A DNA stretch of 64,000 nt from Actinomycetota bacterium. Lineage in GTDB: Bacteria > Actinomycetota > Thermoleophilia > Gaiellales > Gaiellaceae. The DNA is taken from the NCBI GenBank assembly GCA_013816245.1, contig JACDEU010000002.1:101289-165288 (forward strand). The letters run 5' to 3'. The notes under the pieces are model-generated. The model was not told the DNA's origin. It did no database searches and saw only the letters and a program-made list of their open reading frames with translations. The position numbers were made by a program, and so were the translations under genes. The stretch's first letter is position 1. Each line of letters opens with the position of its first letter. Below, one piece after another: positions 7,952 through 17,017 of this stretch.

Positions 7952-8629
7952 TCATGTTGACGCAAGCCGGCGAAGCGCGCGCCAGAAGAGGAGCTGGCCG
8001 AGGCCCTGGCCGAGCTCGCCGAGCGCTTCCAGGTCCTCCATGCCGGCGCGGCGGCGCTCGGGGCTGCGTGCGCGCAGAGACGGGCCGACGACCTGCTCGA
8101 TGAGCCCTGCTTCCCGATCCGCAGCAGTCCGGAAGCCGCGGAGGTGGCGCGGCGCGATCCCGAACTGCGCGAGGCGGCCGCACGCGAGCGCGATGTCCGC
8201 GTCGAGCTCGGCGTAGCGCTTCTCGCCGGCCTCGGTCCGCGGGGTGAGCAGGCCGAACTCTTCGAGCTCGCGCGCCAGTCGCGTGTCGATGCCCGCGCGC
8301 TTGCAGAGCTCCGTCAGATCGAGCTCCAGCTCCTCCTCCCCCAGGCCCGCACGCCTGCGCTTACGGTCACGCGCGGCGGGCGAGGCAAGCTCCTGGCGGA
8401 TCACCCTGAGTGGCAGGAACTCGTCTCGCTGGAGCCGCAGGATCGTCTCCAGCCGCTCTAGATCGTCCTCGCTGAAGAGGCGGTAGCCGCCCTGTGTCCG
8501 GCGTGGAGCAAGCAGTCCCTGATCTTCCAGGTAGCGGATCTTCGAGATGGAGATGTCGGGGAAGTCGTCCTTGAGGAGCGAGCAGACCGTCCCGATCGTC
8601 AGCATGCGTGTCTTCGACACGGTGGCCAT
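7952..8629 (-). CDS. ftsR: MerR-family regulator, FtsR-like
   Basis: DNA-binding transcription factor of 225 residues. The N-terminal winged-helix MerR domain (LTIGTVCSLLKDDFPDISIS, IRYLEDQGLLAPRRTQGGYR) is followed by helical regions of unknown ligand. In mycobacteria and corynebacteria the MerR regulator FtsR, an activator of ftsZ, is encoded next to the FHA protein GarA/OdhI. The same pair occurs here, with stop and start overlapping by 1 bp, so the FtsR assignment rests on both sequence type and linkage. The direct targets in this organism are unknown. Confidence 0.8.
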   Translation of the reverse strand: MATVSKTRMLTIGTVCSLLKDDFPDISISKIRYLEDQGLLAPRRTQGGYRLFSEDDLERLETILRLQRDEFLPLRVIRQELASPAARDRKRRRAGLGEEELELDLTELCKRAGIDTRLARELEEFGLLTPRTEAGEKRYAELDADIALACGRLAQFGIAPRHLRGFRTAADREAGLIEQVVGPSLRARSPERRRAGMEDLEALGELGQGLGQLLFWRALRRLAST

Positions 8630-9090
8630 CAGCGGTTCAGGAACGTAAGTCGGTACTTGCCGATCTGCAGCTCGTCGCCGTCCTCGAGCTGAGACGACTC
8701 CACGCGCTTGCGGTTGACGAACGTGCCGTTGAGGCTGCCCTGGTCGTCGACGAAGAACGCACCGTCACGCTCGGCGACGACTGCATGCTTGCGCGAGACC
8801 GTGACGTCGTCGAGAAAGATGCCGCAGTCCGGTGATCGCCCGATCGTCGTTTCGCCTTCCGGGTGGAACATCTCCCCCGTCCTGCCGCCGCCGGAGCGGA
8901 CGACCAGTGCGGGCCCGTCGACGCCGAGATCCTCGAGCGCATCGGCCGACGAATCGTCACCCTCTTCCGCCGTGAACGTCTGGGTCGACTCCGCGCCGTC
9001 GTCCTTCACCAGAAGAGCGCCGCAGCGGGCGCAGTAGTTCGCGGCTTCCGGGTTCTGAAAGCCGCACTCCTGGCAGTAGATGTTGGACAC
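8629..9090 (-). CDS. garA: Zinc-ribbon plus FHA-domain protein, GarA/OdhI-like
   Basis: 153 residues. A zinc ribbon (Cys 6, 9, 20, 23) is followed by a short acidic linker containing ESTQTF (34-39) and a C-terminal FHA domain (about 62-150). The FHA phosphothreonine-binding residues are present: GRS at 84-86, SRKH at 99-102 and NGT at 121-123. In GarA and OdhI an ETT motif before the FHA domain is phosphorylated by PknB/PknG-type kinases, which switches control of 2-oxoglutarate metabolism; ESTQTF is the likely counterpart. The N-terminal zinc ribbon is an addition relative to mycobacterial GarA. Next to the FtsR-like gene. Confidence 0.85.
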   Translation of the reverse strand: MSNIYCQECGFQNPEAANYCARCGALLVKDDGAESTQTFTAEEGDDSSADALEDLGVDGPALVVRSGGGRTGEMFHPEGETTIGRSPDCGIFLDDVTVSRKHAVVAERDGAFFVDDQGSLNGTFVNRKRVESSQLEDGDELQIGKYRLTFLNR

Positions 9091-9092
9091 CT

Positions 9093-9335
9093 CTAGACCG
9101 GAGGTGCGGCCTTGGAGGTGAGGATCGCCGTGAGGTGCTCGACGTCGACCTCGTCGAGGACGCTCTTCCCCTCCGTCTTCTGCAGTCTCGCGACGAGCTC
9201 GGCGCGGAGGATGTCGATCTTCCCGTGGAGCAGGCGCCGCTGATAGGAGACCTCGTTCTCCTCCTTCGTCAGGTCGGCGATGAGCTTCTTCAGGTCGGGG
9301 TCTGACAGCGTTCCAAGATCCGGCAGGGGTTCCAC
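9093..9335 (-). CDS. rsiG: RsiG-like anti-sigma/c-di-GMP-binding coiled-coil protein
   Basis: 80 residues, helical hairpin. The segment TKEENEVSYQRRLLHGKIDI carries E26-x3-S30-x2-R33-x3-H37-x3-D41, matching the c-di-GMP-binding signature E-x3-S-x2-R-x3-Q-x3-D of Streptomyces RsiG except for His instead of Gln. RsiG with c-di-GMP sequesters the sporulation sigma factor WhiG; early-branching actinobacteria have single-motif forms that act as homodimers. The GTG at 9335 has a GAAAGG ribosome site 6 bp upstream. It sits between the nucleotidyltransferase and the FHA gene. Its sigma partner is not in this window. Confidence 0.75.
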   Translation of the reverse strand: MEPLPDLGTLSDPDLKKLIADLTKEENEVSYQRRLLHGKIDILRAELVARLQKTEGKSVLDEVDVEHLTAILTSKAAPPV

Positions 9336-9418
9336 AGGCCGCCTTTCATGGTCGATGGCCGACCCAGTAAAGCAGCCAGCCGGCAAAGGGTCAACCTCAA
9401 CTTGAGACTTCTGCCCTT

Positions 9419-11932
9419 TCAGGCCGTGGCCACAGCGCCCTCGGTCTGCATGATCTCCTCGACCATCGCCCGGAATTCCCCCTCGAGGGCCTTCGAGTCC
9501 TCCTCGGTGCGGCCCTCGGCGTAGATATGGACGATTGGCTCGTCCGGGTCCGGGAGGATCTGTGCCCAGCCCCGCTCCTCGAACACCTTGATGCCGTCCA
9601 TGAGATCGAGCTTGCGGTCCCGTAAGCGCTCGGTCATGACGCGCATCACGACACCTTTCAAGGCCCAGGGGCACGGCAGCTGGCGGTGCACGAGGGTCGG
9701 GGCAGGCAGATCTGCGACGAGCTCCGACAGCGGCCCGCGCACCGGCGCGAGCAGCTCGAGCAGCTTGCAGAGACTTGCGATCGCGTCGTAGGCCGGCAGG
9801 AATTCCGGGAAGACGTAACCGCCGCCGACGGCGCCCGCGAAGATGACGCCGTCCTCCGCGGCGGCCTTCGTCAGGTCAGCCAGCGACGCCGGTGTGCGCA
9901 CGACCTCGAGGCCGCTGCCTTCGAGCAGGACGTCGACCTGGCTCGTCACAGTGACCGGGAATGCGAGCTTTCCTCGGCGGCCGTCGCTTCCGATCAGGCG
10001 CAGAAAGAGGAGCAGGGTCTGTTCGACGGGAATCTCGCGCCCGTGCTCGTCGACGAGATAGAGCCGCTCGGCCGCCGCGTCGAAGACCACGCCGAGATCG
10101 GCTCCGACGGCAGGGACGAGTTGCTTCACCTGGCCGATCGCCTCGCGCAGCAGTGTCGGGCCGGAGTCCGTCCGATCGGTCGTGAACCCGTGCGCGGACA
10201 CCGCCTCGACGCCGAGTGGCCCGAACAGGAGCGGCAGGACGAACGAGGCGGCCGAAAAGCCATAGTCGACAACGAGGCGGAAGCCTCGAGTGCGGATTGT
10301 CTCGGCGTCGAGGCTGTCGAGCAGGTTTTGCGCGTAGGAGTCACGCACGCGCGCCGGATAGCTGATCGAGCCGATGTCGCCGAAGCCGACTCGGCGCAGC
10401 TCTCCACGGGTGAAGTTCTTCTCGATCTCCTTCTGGAGCGTCGTTGAGATCTGGATGCCCGGCTGCTCGAAGAACTTAATCTGCACGATCTCCGGGTCGG
10501 CCTGGCTCGTGCCGACGTGGAAGCCCGCCTCGTAGCCCTCGGTCTTCAGCAGGTGGCGCGCCACTGCCGCGGGCAGCACGCGCAGATCGGCGACGTCGAG
10601 GCCCGCGGAGGTGAGGCCCGTGATCATCGCCCGCTTGATCATTCGGCAGGCGGGCGCAGACTCGCGGCTCGCTGCAACGCGAGCGCCGCGTTTGAGCGCC
10701 GTGCCGAGCGCGGCGGCAATCCTCACCGCTACCTCTGGTGTCAGATCGACGTTGACGAGCCCGGCGACGCCGTCCCTTCCGAAGAGGCGCGTCGAGGCGC
10801 GCGACTCCCAGATGACGCTGTCGGTGATGTGTGACCCCGAATCCACCTCCTTGTAGGGATAGATCCGGACGCCCGGCATGATCTCGCTCTCTGCGCCGAT
10901 CGTGACGTCATCGCCGATCGCCACTCCCTCGTGGATGCGGACGTGCCCACGGATGTCGCACGAACGGCCAAGGATCGCCCCCTCGATCAACGAGCTGCGA
11001 CCGATGTGGGTCGACGCGTCGATGACGGAGCGTGTCGTCCGCGTTCGCTCGCGGAGCGTGACGCTGTTCGAGAGCACGGAGTGCGAGCCGACGCTTGCTC
11101 CCGGAGCGATCCGGCAGTAGTTCCCGATGTAGGCCGGCCCCTCGATCTGCTCGAGGTCTGCGATCTCCACGCCCTCGCCGAGCCAGACGTTGCCGCGGAT
11201 CCGGATGCCGGGAATGTTCAGCCGAACGTTCTCCTCGAGCGCATCGAAGTTGGCCGTCCTGAACTGGTCGAGGTTGCCGATGTCCTGCCAGTAGCCGTCC
11301 ATGACGTAGCCGTACATGGGTCGGCCCATCTCGAGCAGGTAGGGGAAGAGCTCTTTCGAGAAATCGTAGGGGCGATCCGTCGGCACGTGCTTCAACACCT
11401 CCGGCTCGAGCACGTAGATGCCCGTGTTGATCGTGTCCGAGAAGACCTGGCTCCACGAGGGCTTCTCGAGGAAGCGCTCGATCCGCCCTTCCTCATCGGT
11501 GACGACGATCCCGAACTCGAGCGGGTTGTCGACGGACTTGAGCCCGATCGTGACGGCCGCGCCCTTCTCCTTGTGAAATGCGACGAGTTTGCCGAGGTCG
11601 ACGTCGCAGAGGGCGTCGCCGGAGATAACCAGGAATGTCTCGTCGAGTTGGTTCGCAGCGAGCTTGACTGAGCCCGCGGTGCCGAGCGGCGACTCTTCCA
11701 CGGAGTAGGCGATCTGCATTCCGAGTGACTCGCCCTGGCCGAAGTAGCTACGGATCGCCTGTGGAAGGAACGCGACCGTAACGATCACCTCGTTCATGCC
11801 GTGCTCTCGCAGCAGCTCGAGGATGTGCTCCATGCACGGCTTGCCGACGACCGGGACCATCGGCTTCGGCTGGTTCGACGTCAGCGGACGCAGGCGCGTG
11901 CCTTCACCGCCGGCCATGACGACGGCCTTCAT
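9419..11932 (-). CDS. Sugar-1-phosphate nucleotidyltransferase fused to a degenerate phosphomannomutase domain
   Basis: 837 residues. Residues 1-235 form a nucleotidyltransferase domain with the signature GGEGTRLRP and a PKPMVPV loop. About 245-370 are left-handed beta-helix hexapeptide repeats. The rest has the phosphohexomutase fold. The mutase part lacks key residues: the TASHNP serine loop reads [10 protein letters not shown], and the metal loop DGDxDR reads DAAAER. So this half is probably a structural or regulatory pseudoenzyme, as in other actinobacterial ManC-like fusions. Likely role: making GDP-mannose or a related nucleotide sugar for envelope glycans. The ATG at 11932 overlaps the pgsA stop (ATGA). 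Confidence 0.88.
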   Translation of the reverse strand: MKAVVMAGGEGTRLRPLTSNQPKPMVPVVGKPCMEHILELLREHGMNEVIVTVAFLPQAIRSYFGQGESLGMQIAYSVEESPLGTAGSVKLAANQLDETFLVISGDALCDVDLGKLVAFHKEKGAAVTIGLKSVDNPLEFGIVVTDEEGRIERFLEKPSWSQVFSDTINTGIYVLEPEVLKHVPTDRPYDFSKELFPYLLEMGRPMYGYVMDGYWQDIGNLDQFRTANFDALEENVRLNIPGIRIRGNVWLGEGVEIADLEQIEGPAYIGNYCRIAPGASVGSHSVLSNSVTLRERTRTTRSVIDASTHIGRSSLIEGAILGRSCDIRGHVRIHEGVAIGDDVTIGAESEIMPGVRIYPYKEVDSGSHITDSVIWESRASTRLFGRDGVAGLVNVDLTPEVAVRIAAALGTALKRGARVAASRESAPACRMIKRAMITGLTSAGLDVADLRVLPAAVARHLLKTEGYEAGFHVGTSQADPEIVQIKFFEQPGIQISTTLQKEIEKNFTRGELRRVGFGDIGSISYPARVRDSYAQNLLDSLDAETIRTRGFRLVVDYGFSAASFVLPLLFGPLGVEAVSAHGFTTDRTDSGPTLLREAIGQVKQLVPAVGADLGVVFDAAAERLYLVDEHGREIPVEQTLLLFLRLIGSDGRRGKLAFPVTVTSQVDVLLEGSGLEVVRTPASLADLTKAAAEDGVIFAGAVGGGYVFPEFLPAYDAIASLCKLLELLAPVRGPLSELVADLPAPTLVHRQLPCPWALKGVVMRVMTERLRDRKLDLMDGIKVFEERGWAQILPDPDEPIVHIYAEGRTEEDSKALEGEFRAMVEEIMQTEGAVATA

Positions 11933-12480
11933 CGCCTCGACTCCTTCCAGGCTCCGACTCCGTACGCAACGGCGGCGACGACCGCGAGAACGAGCCCCGT
12001 CGTGAAGATCCAGTACGGCCAATCGGTGGACCGGTGCGTGACGATGAGGCAGCCGATGCCGGTGTAGAGCAGCCAGGTCGCCGCCTTGCCGAGGAAGTTC
12101 ACGTTGATCTCGTACCCATCTGGTGCGATCGTCTTGTAGCCCGCCAGCAGCAGGAGGTCGCGGCCGAGGATCACCACGAGGCCCTCCCAGGGCATGTGAT
12201 CCTGGATGAAGAGCATGATCACCGCCGCATCGATCATCAGACGATCGGCGAGCGGGTCGAAGATGCGGCCGAAGTCGGACTCGACTCGCCAGCGGCGCGC
12301 GAGGAAGCCGTCGATCTGGTCGGTGACCCCGGCGACCGCGAAGACGCTGCCCGCCGGCCAGCTGTGGCCGCCGTCGGCGGTGGCCATCAGCACGACGAAC
12401 ACGGGGATGAGTGCCAGCCGCGCGATCGTGAGCGCGTTGGGAAGCTGCTGCAGGCTGGCAGGAACGGCGCGGGCGGCCAT
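11929..12480 (-). CDS. pgsA: CDP-alcohol phosphatidyltransferase (phosphatidylglycerophosphate synthase type)
   Basis: 183-residue membrane enzyme that transfers a phosphatidyl group from CDP-diacylglycerol to an alcohol such as glycerol-3-phosphate. The family signature D-x2-DG-x2-AR-x8-G-x3-D-x3-D is complete (Asp 54, 57, 75, 79; AR 61-62; Gly 71). About five to six hydrophobic helices are present. The start at 12480 leaves a normal N-terminus, though no strong ribosome site is visible. First gene of the operon that runs to apt, and divergent from the HutF-like gene. The acceptor could also be inositol phosphate; sequence alone does not decide. Confidence 0.88.
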   Translation of the reverse strand: MAARAVPASLQQLPNALTIARLALIPVFVVLMATADGGHSWPAGSVFAVAGVTDQIDGFLARRWRVESDFGRIFDPLADRLMIDAAVIMLFIQDHMPWEGLVVILGRDLLLLAGYKTIAPDGYEINVNFLGKAATWLLYTGIGCLIVTHRSTDWPYWIFTTGLVLAVVAAVAYGVGAWKESRR

Positions 12481-12501
12481 CAGTGTGGAAAGGATACGCC
12501 C

Positions 12502-13512
12502 GTGGCCGAGACTCTCAGCCTGCCGGGATTCGTGGACGCCCACAGCCATGGGTTCCAGCGGGCCCTGCGCGGCAAGAGGCACGGAGCCGGGGACTTCTGG
12601 GCCTGGCGGGAGCTCATGCTCACCGAGGCCGAGAGCCAGACTCCGGAGCTTGTGCGCCGGGAGTATGTCGACGTCTATCGCGAGCTACGGTCGGCCGGGT
12701 ATACCGCCGTCGGCGAGTTCCACTACCTCGGCTTCGACGAGGCGCTTGCGGCGGTCGAGGCCGCGGAAGAGGCGAACCTGCGGATCGTGCTCCTGCTCGC
12801 TGCGTATGCGCGCGGTGGCTTGCCTCGCTTTCGCCAGGAGTCCGTCGCGGAGTATCTCCGGCAGATAGAGGATCTGCGCGGGCGTGGCGTGACAGTCGGC
12901 CTTGCCCCCCACTCCGTGCGCGCGTGTCCGCCGGACTGGCTCGAGGAGATCGGCCGTTACGCGGTGGCCGAGCGACTGCCGTTGCACGTGCACGCCGACG
13001 AGCAGCCGCGCGAGATCGACGAGTGCCTCGCCGAGCACGGCATCCGTCCGATCGAACTGCTCGACAGAACCGGTTGCCTGAGCGAGAGAACAACCGTCGT
13101 TCACGCAACGCACGCCGACGGCGCCGAGCTCGATCTCCTCGCGAGCTCCGGCGCGCGTGTCTGCGCTTGCCTGACGACCGAGGCCGATCTCGGTGACGGC
13201 TTCCTCCCTGTCGAGCGCATCTGCAAGCGCGGGATCGGCATCTGCATCGGCTCAGACTCGAACGTCCGCATCGACCCCCTCGAGGAGCTGCGCGAGCTCG
13301 AAGGCATCGCGAGGCGTCAGGCGGGCCGCCGGAACGTCATCTCCACGGAGACGCTCCTGTGCTTCGGCGCCGACGAAGGCGCAGGGTCCCTCGGGCTGGA
13401 GGAGTGGGACGACGTCGTGGTCGATCTGGCCCACCCGTCGCTTCGCGGTGTGGACGACGTGTTCGAGGGGCTCGTGTCGAGCTGCGCGGCCGACGTGTTC
13501 CTAGAAGTGTGA
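12502..13512 (+). CDS. Amidohydrolase, formimidoylglutamate deiminase (HutF)-like, short form
   Basis: 336-residue metal-dependent hydrolase. Motifs match Hut[12 protein letters not shown] (metal HxH), [40 protein letters not shown] and [18 protein letters not shown]. HutF converts N-formimidoyl-glutamate to N-formylglutamate in histidine breakdown. It starts directly before the metal motif: the N-terminal beta-sandwich found in HutF of about 450 residues is absent. The GTG at 12502 follows GGAAAGGA. No other hut genes are nearby, so the substrate may differ. It overlaps the convergent hydrolase gene by 12 bp. Confidence 0.75.
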   Translation: MAETLSLPGFVDAHSHGFQRALRGKRHGAGDFWAWRELMLTEAESQTPELVRREYVDVYRELRSAGYTAVGEFHYLGFDEALAAVEAAEEANLRIVLLLAAYARGGLPRFRQESVAEYLRQIEDLRGRGVTVGLAPHSVRACPPDWLEEIGRYAVAERLPLHVHADEQPREIDECLAEHGIRPIELLDRTGCLSERTTVVHATHADGAELDLLASSGARVCACLTTEADLGDGFLPVERICKRGIGICIGSDSNVRIDPLEELRELEGIARRQAGRRNVISTETLLCFGADEGAGSLGLEEWDDVVVDLAHPSLRGVDDVFEGLVSSCAADVFLEV

Positions 13513-14448
13513 AGTCCAGTACGCGGTACGCATGATGTACGCGCGGTCCGCGGCGCGTCCGTGCAGTCCGTAGGCGCCGTCGTAGCTCTCGTACCTGCCG
13601 CCGTGGCCTGCGGGCTCGATCTGTGTTCCTTCGCCCCATTCGTTGTACGACGTAATCGTGACGAGGTCAGCGCCGGCCCGTAGCGCCGCACTCCACATCG
13701 AGTCGTAGGTCGCGCCGTCCAAACGATCCTTCACGTGCGTGTCACCTGTCGCGGCGGCTGCGTCGTAACCGGGACCGACCGAAGGTGCGCAGAGGATCCC
13801 GTAGGTGCGGGCCTGCGCGCAGAGGCGATCGAATTTCGCAGCGTCGTAGACGACGATGTCGTAGGGGTAGACGCCGGCGAAGCCTGCCCGCGCCGCGAAG
13901 CCCACGAGACTCGTCTGTCCGAACAGGCGCAAACCCGTTGGTTGACGCGTGATCCGTGTCCACTCGTCGGCTTTGAAGTCGTTCGAGCGGTAGAGGTAGA
14001 CGTCCCGAATCCCGAGGCTGCGAATGTAGACGAGGTCGGCCGCGATCGAGTCGATCGATCGCCCCGGGTACGGCTCGAGCTGGACGGCGACCCGAAGCTG
14101 CCGACGCTTCGCCGCACGCATCACGGCGGTAAATCGACGGTCCTCCGCCGAGTCGCGCCCCCACCACGAGCTCACAACCTCGTCGACGCCGGCCGCAGCG
14201 ATGTCGTTCATCTGGGCGCGCAGGACTCGAGGGTCACCGCTCGAGTAGGGACCCCGGGCGGGAAAGAACGCGGAGGCGATGTCGAAGGGAGGTGTGTGGC
14301 CGCCCTGCGTCCAGTGCGCGTAGTGCCCGTCGTGGCGAATGTTCGAATACCAGGGGTAGAAGAAGATCGCCGTCCTGGGTGCGGCCGCATGGGCTCCGGA
14401 CACGGGCAGGGCAAACAGCAGCACGAAGGCCAGGAGGGGGCGCCGCAT
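13501..14448 (-). CDS. Secreted GH99-like glycoside hydrolase
   Basis: 315 residues with a signal peptide (about 1-22) and a single (beta/alpha)-barrel domain of the GH71/GH99 type. FFYPWYSN near the mature N-terminus and TSYNEWGEGTQIEPAG near residues 266-281 match endo-alpha-mannosidase-like proteins, where the Glu residues of the NEW-EGTQIEPA motif are catalytic. Probably cleaves extracellular alpha-mannan or a related glycan; the exact substrate is not determined. The gene is monocistronic. Confidence 0.75.
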   Translation of the reverse strand: MRRPLLAFVLLFALPVSGAHAAAPRTAIFFYPWYSNIRHDGHYAHWTQGGHTPPFDIASAFFPARGPYSSGDPRVLRAQMNDIAAAGVDEVVSSWWGRDSAEDRRFTAVMRAAKRRQLRVAVQLEPYPGRSIDSIAADLVYIRSLGIRDVYLYRSNDFKADEWTRITRQPTGLRLFGQTSLVGFAARAGFAGVYPYDIVVYDAAKFDRLCAQARTYGILCAPSVGPGYDAAAATGDTHVKDRLDGATYDSMWSAALRAGADLVTITSYNEWGEGTQIEPAGHGGRYESYDGAYGLHGRAADRAYIMRTAYWTSHF

Positions 14449-14533
14449 CCCGCATAGCCTCTCATCCCGGGCGGATCTCGGAATCCCCAGGACGAGGCAT
14501 CAGGTTCCAAAGTCCGGGCGCCGATTCGGTCGT

Positions 14534-14713
14534 ATGGCTTTCCTTGCCTGGATCGACCGCATTCGGTTCCGCAGCAGGCGTGACGAGGGTCAGACGATGG
14601 CCGAATATGCCGTCGTGCTCGGGGTGATCGTCCCAGGGATCATCATCGCGCTCGCCACCATCTCGGACAGGGTGGCCACCTCGATCGGCAGAATCGCCGG
14701 GTTCTTCTCCTAG
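14534..14713 (+). CDS. Flp/type IVb pilin-like protein
   Basis: 59 residues. A short basic leader (IRFRSRRDEG) precedes QTMAEYAVVLGVIVPGIII, which matches the G/E-Y processing and hydrophobic helix of Flp pilins (the Glu and Tyr are conserved in type IVb prepilins). The C-terminal part is short (DRVATSIGRIAGFFS). No tad assembly genes or prepilin peptidase occur in the window, so it would depend on loci elsewhere. Ribosome site weak; start chosen from family fit. Confidence 0.7.
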   Translation: MAFLAWIDRIRFRSRRDEGQTMAEYAVVLGVIVPGIIIALATISDRVATSIGRIAGFFS

Positions 14714-14785
14714 GCCCCGCTGCAGACCGAAGAGTCCCCTGCGCCGGGGCGGTAGGGTTGCCTCACCACTCGACAGGAGGCTCAG

Positions 14786-15070
14786 ATGGCTATCGCACGC
14801 GTTGTCACCTTCGACGGCGTCACCAAGGACCGCATGGAGGAAATGAACCGCGAGATGAGCGAAGGCGATCCGCCGGAAGGATTCCCGCCGGCAGAGGTCA
14901 TCGTCCTGCACGACGCCGAAGCGGAGAAGTCGCTCGCGATCGTCATCTTCGAGACGGACGACGACTACAAGCGCGGCGACGAGATCCTGAACGCGATGCC
15001 AGCGGGCGACACCCCGGGGCAGCGAACGTCAGTGACCCGGTACGACGTCGCTCATCGTATGAAGTCGTAA
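14786..15070 (+). CDS. Small antibiotic-monooxygenase-fold-like protein
   Basis: 94 residues with an alternating pattern like dimeric alpha-beta barrel proteins: ARVVTFDGVTKDRMEEMNRE, then VIVLHDAEAEKSLAIVIFET and DDYKRGDEILNAMP. This fits the small stand-alone ABM/stress-response type, but I see no catalytic residue. A strong AGGAGG lies 7 bp before the ATG. It stands alone between the pilin and an intergenic region. Function unknown. Confidence 0.65.
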   Translation: MAIARVVTFDGVTKDRMEEMNREMSEGDPPEGFPPAEVIVLHDAEAEKSLAIVIFETDDDYKRGDEILNAMPAGDTPGQRTSVTRYDVAHRMKS

Positions 15071-15503
15071 CGGCGCATCGCTCGCTGCTCTGGTGAGTTC
15101 CTTCTAGCGGTTTATCACCCAGATCGAGTTCGCGCGAACGAACGCGATCCGGCGACCATGCGGGATCGGTCTCATTCGCGGTCGTGGAGATGAGGGTCCG
15201 CAAGCCTGAGCCGTCGTGCGCTGAACGCGAGTTCAGCAACTAGCCCAGACGTATGTCAGGCGTCCGCCGCTTTTCTCGACGGACGCCGTAACTTCGCCTA
15301 CACAGTGGTGCTAGCGCCGCCCGCGCGCGAAGAAGCCAAGCAGAGCGAGGACGACGACGATGATGAGGATCCACACGATGATGCTGAAGACGCACCTCCC
15401 TTTTAGTGTCAGAGCCGTCCTTCCGCCGTTCCACAGCAACTAAACTGCGGCCAGCTGCCAGCTCGGCCTTCAAGAGAGGTTTGTGCCATGAGAAGGCCAC
15501 AAA
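15071..15503. other. 430-bp gap with one possible tiny membrane ORF
   Basis: Only the minus-strand hydrophobic ORF near 15311-15385 stands out. No other coding or RNA signal is seen. Confidence 0.45.
15311..15376 (-). CDS. Possible very short membrane peptide
   Basis: A minus-strand frame reads SIIVWILIIVVVLALLGFF and ends ARGRR. This is the typical layout of single-helix membrane peptides of 25-50 residues. The only canonical start in frame is a GTG at 15376, inside the expected helix. A GGGAGG ribosome-like site lies about 22 bp before that GTG, closer to in-frame ATC codons. Coding status is uncertain. Confidence 0.3.
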   Translation of the reverse strand: MWILIIVVVLALLGFFARGRR

Positions 15504-15527
15504 GCCACTACCAAGTTTGGTAGTGGC
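15504..15527. repeat. Near-perfect palindrome GCCACTACCAA/TTGGTAGTGGC
   Basis: Two 11-bp arms separated by 2 bp. Adjacent to the terminator and tRNA remnant; related by its GTGGCTC core to palindromes at 20401 and 20477. Confidence 0.6.
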
Positions 15528-15538
15528 TCAGAAGAAAA

Positions 15539-15554
15539 CCCCGCATGTGCGGGG
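15539..15554 (-). terminator. Hairpin terminator of the tRNA-Pro remnant
   Basis: CCCCGC-ATGT-GCGGGG, followed on the minus strand by GTTTTCTTC. It sits 11 bp beyond the 3' end of the tRNA fragment, in the same position as the terminator of the intact tRNA-Pro. Confidence 0.6.
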
Positions 15555-15565
15555 CTTCCCTGAAG

Positions 15566-15601
15566 TCGGGGCGCCGAGATTGAACTCGGGACCTCTAGTC
15601 C
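15566..15601 (-). pseudogene. 3' half of a tRNA-Pro gene, degraded (attachment-site candidate)
   Basis: These 36 bases match the 3' end of the intact tRNA-Pro at 17043-17117 (acceptor 3' strand, T-arm and the start of the anticodon 3' stem). One T-loop base is missing: GATTGAAC instead of GATTTGAAC. The 5' half is absent. A duplicated tRNA 3' end in the same orientation is the usual footprint of tRNA-targeted integration. Not a working tRNA. Confidence 0.75.
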
Positions 15602-15788
15602 GATCCGCGCGTGCACGGGGATCGCCCTATCCAAGCGAAACCGACCTGCGAGCAACGAAAGCCGCGTCCCTGATCTTTGGATTGAGCTGGGGTGATTCGG
15701 AATGAGTTGGCGCAATTCTGTACCCGCCATGTACCCGCGCCGTTGGGCAGGGCCGCGAAAACCAGCGACCGGCCTTACCGGGAGGCGC

Positions 15789-16907
15789 TCAGTAGCCCAG
15801 CGCGAGGATGAGAACGGCGGCCGCGAATACAACTGTTCCGGCAAGGCTCATCAACGATCGCCGACGAGCGAGTAGGTCGGCAGTCCGCGGTCCCGAAATT
15901 GCCGCCCTAGGGACCGCCGCGAGACCGAGCAAAAGCACCGCGAAACCGAGTGCGGCGATCGCGAACGGGCTCTTGCTGAGGTCCCTGGCAAGGTTCCCTG
16001 GCGCCAGCCCGGTGACATCGACGCCGAGAAAATGGTTGGATCCGAACAACGAGGACGACCCGGCAGCTGTCGACCTTCCCGCGACTCCGGTCGGACCGAA
16101 ACTTGGAGCGGACGAGAACGACGTAGTAGCCCCGCAGACGTTGCGCTGTCTCGCGGCTGCGACAGCTGAAGGTGAGCTGACGGAGTCCAGGATCGCAATG
16201 GTGACGCGGAGCAACCTGCCGCGTCTGCTGCGCAGCCCGATCTGATACGTCGCGACGGGCAGCCGTTTCCCGTGGACGCGACCGCTGAAGCGGAAGCGGT
16301 TGATGCCGGCGTGGCCGCGCACTGTGAAAGAGCCGACGACGCGACAGAGCGGGAAGACCTCGACCACGGTAAACCGCACTCGCCCCGCGTGGCGAAGGCG
16401 GAACACGATGATCGCGGACAGGCGAGCTTTGGGGCCGTGCACGACGAGGAAAGGTTGGGAGCTGCGAAGGCGCGTAACACCTGTAGACGCGGCACTCGGG
16501 CCAACCGAAGAAGCGCTGAACAGACTGGCGGATGCTGCCCCCGGTGCAGCCGAGCCGCTCTGGCCAGACGAGAGTGACGCTCCGCTCGACAGCGACGGGA
16601 ATATCGTTCCCAGGCCCGCCGACGGCGTCGAGGTCGGCGCGCCGTTCAGGGTCGTCTTCGGGACAGTGGTGGTGATCTTCGGCAGCGTCGTGCTTACAGG
16701 CAGCGTCGTGCTTACAGGCAGCGTCGTGGTCACCTTCGGAAGAGTTGTCGTGACCTTCGGCAGGGTTGTGCTGACCGGAAGGGTCGTCGTGATCGTCGGC
16801 AGCGCCGTAGTGATGGTCAGAGCCGGCGATGCAGATCGCCCAGCAACCGCTGTACTGCCGACATAGCCCAGCACAAGAAGAGCGGTGAGAGCTGCCGCAG
16901 ACCGCAT
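15789..16907 (-). CDS. Secreted, membrane-anchored Thr/Ser-rich repeat protein
   Basis: 372 residues. A signal peptide (MRSAAALTALLVLGYVGSTAVAG) leads into a low-complexity region of repeated TTTLP units (about residues 32-95), likely an extended stalk. A Ser/Ala-rich linker follows, then a beta-rich domain (about 165-260). A hydrophobic segment at about 325-345 and a hydrophobic C-terminus (LAGTVVFAAAVLILALGY) suggest anchoring. DNA of the repeats (16679-16800) is itself tandem. It lies alone between the intact tRNA-Pro and its duplicated 3' end, so it may be cargo of an old integrated element. Function unknown. Confidence 0.65.
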   Translation of the reverse strand: MRSAAALTALLVLGYVGSTAVAGRSASPALTITTALPTITTTLPVSTTLPKVTTTLPKVTTTLPVSTTLPVSTTLPKITTTVPKTTLNGAPTSTPSAGLGTIFPSLSSGASLSSGQSGSAAPGAASASLFSASSVGPSAASTGVTRLRSSQPFLVVHGPKARLSAIIVFRLRHAGRVRFTVVEVFPLCRVVGSFTVRGHAGINRFRFSGRVHGKRLPVATYQIGLRSRRGRLLRVTIAILDSVSSPSAVAAARQRNVCGATTSFSSAPSFGPTGVAGRSTAAGSSSLFGSNHFLGVDVTGLAPGNLARDLSKSPFAIAALGFAVLLLGLAAVPRAAISGPRTADLLARRRSLMSLAGTVVFAAAVLILALGY

Positions 16908-17017
16908 GGGTGCATAGTAGCGCCGATCGGCACATCGCAATCTGCTCGAGCGCAAGTCCGGCCAACGAATCCGGTCGCGGTGTACCCGCACGCAAAGAAG
17001 GGGTGCCCGATCGAAAG

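Noticed and set aside
15566..15640. Possible second tRNA gene
   Set aside because: Only the 3' half matches; acceptor 5' strand and D-arm are missing, and the T-loop has a deletion.
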